From Dehalococcoidia bacterium (lineage in GTDB: Bacteria > Chloroflexota > Dehalococcoidia > E44-bin15 > DAOWNJ01): DNA of 6,784 nucleotides. The first letter of the stretch is position 1. Each line of letters starts with the position of its first letter. A program made the position numbers and the translations under genes. Location: the NCBI GenBank assembly GCA_030642645.1, contig DAOWNJ010000053.1:1-6784 (forward strand), given 5' to 3'. The notes beneath the pieces were generated by a model, which had not been told where the DNA came from, ran no database searches, and saw only the letters and a program-made list of their open reading frames with translations. Positions 6,503 to 6,784 of the stretch are shown piece after piece.

Positions 6503-6784
6503 AGATTTTTGGCAGCAACTCAACAACCCTGTCCAGTATCTTGTGGGCGACATCTATCTTCAGCATAAGGGAGAGGGACTCGACCTCGCCCGAACGGCCA
6601 ATTATTACAACCTTGTTTGTATCCGCTCCGAATCCGCTATCAAGGGCGGTGATGTCATTGGCACAGACGAGGTCGAGCCCCTTTTTCTCAAGCTCCTCCT
6701 TGCCATGCTCCATGAATTTCTCCGCCGTTTCAGCGGCAAACCCAACCTTTATAATATCCCCCTTCACCTCGCTGAGGATGTCAG
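6501..6784 (-). CDS. coaBC: Bifunctional phosphopantothenoylcysteine synthetase/decarboxylase, C-terminal end (5' end outside window)
   Basis: CoaBC makes 4'-phosphopantetheine for coenzyme A: its CoaB domain joins cysteine to 4'-phosphopantothenate using CTP, and its CoaC domain decarboxylates the product. Only the last 93 residues, from the CoaB domain, are in the window. The frame is open through the right edge (DILSEVKGDIIKVGFAAET), so the GTG at 6767 is internal and not the start. Family signatures are DIL before the strand VGFAAET, the helix EKFMEHGKEELEKKGLD, the DLVCANDI strand and turn with the conserved Asn-Asp, and the FGADTNKVVIIG segment, followed by a short C-terminal helix. The CoaC flavin and catalytic residues are outside the window. 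It is the upstream member of the coaBC-GerW-valS group. A CoaB-only protein cannot be excluded from this fragment. Confidence 0.92.
   Translation of the reverse strand, partial: DILSEVKGDIIKVGFAAETAEKFMEHGKEELEKKGLDLVCANDITALDSGFGADTNKVVIIGRSGEVESLSLMLKIDVAHKILDRVVELLPKI

Noticed and set aside
6501..6767. Stand-alone 88-aa protein starting at GTG 6767
   Set aside because: The codons upstream of the GTG continue the CoaB family sequence (DILSE), so the gene is cut by the window edge.

Overview
This window looks like a bacterial chromosome segment, most likely Chloroflexota (Dehalococcoidia-like). The grounds are a GerW/YtfJ-family protein beside coaBC and valS with no visible sporulation gene, heavy use of AGG and ATA codons in the core genes, and tight gene packing. 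The phylum call is an inference from gene content and style, not proof.

Left part (1-914, plus strand): the C-terminal end of an HNH endonuclease that enters from outside the window, followed with a probable GTGA overlap by an unrecognised small protein. By eye this stretch is clearly more AT-rich than the rest. It may be the edge of an accessory or defence-type module lying against housekeeping genes.

Middle (926-3374, plus strand): a bacterial family X DNA polymerase with a C-terminal PHP domain (PolX), split by a one-base frameshift near 2348-2361, then an unrecognised, charged and largely helical 238-aa protein. The polX stop codon lies inside the ribosome binding site of that protein.

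Right part (minus strand, read from 6784 down to 3371): the 3' end of coaBC (coenzyme A synthesis), a GerW/YtfJ-family protein with a glycine-rich linker and a C-terminal membrane anchor, and a full-length valyl-tRNA synthetase (valS). The three are closely spaced and probably co-transcribed. valS converges on the 238-aa gene so tightly that their stop codons overlap.

Nearly every base is coding. The longest gap is the 59 bp between the GerW gene and valS. I saw no tRNA, rRNA, CRISPR array, insertion sequence or convincing intrinsic terminator. The most notable points are the interrupted polX, the HNH/unknown-protein pair, and the membrane-anchored GerW protein in a coaBC-valS operon.
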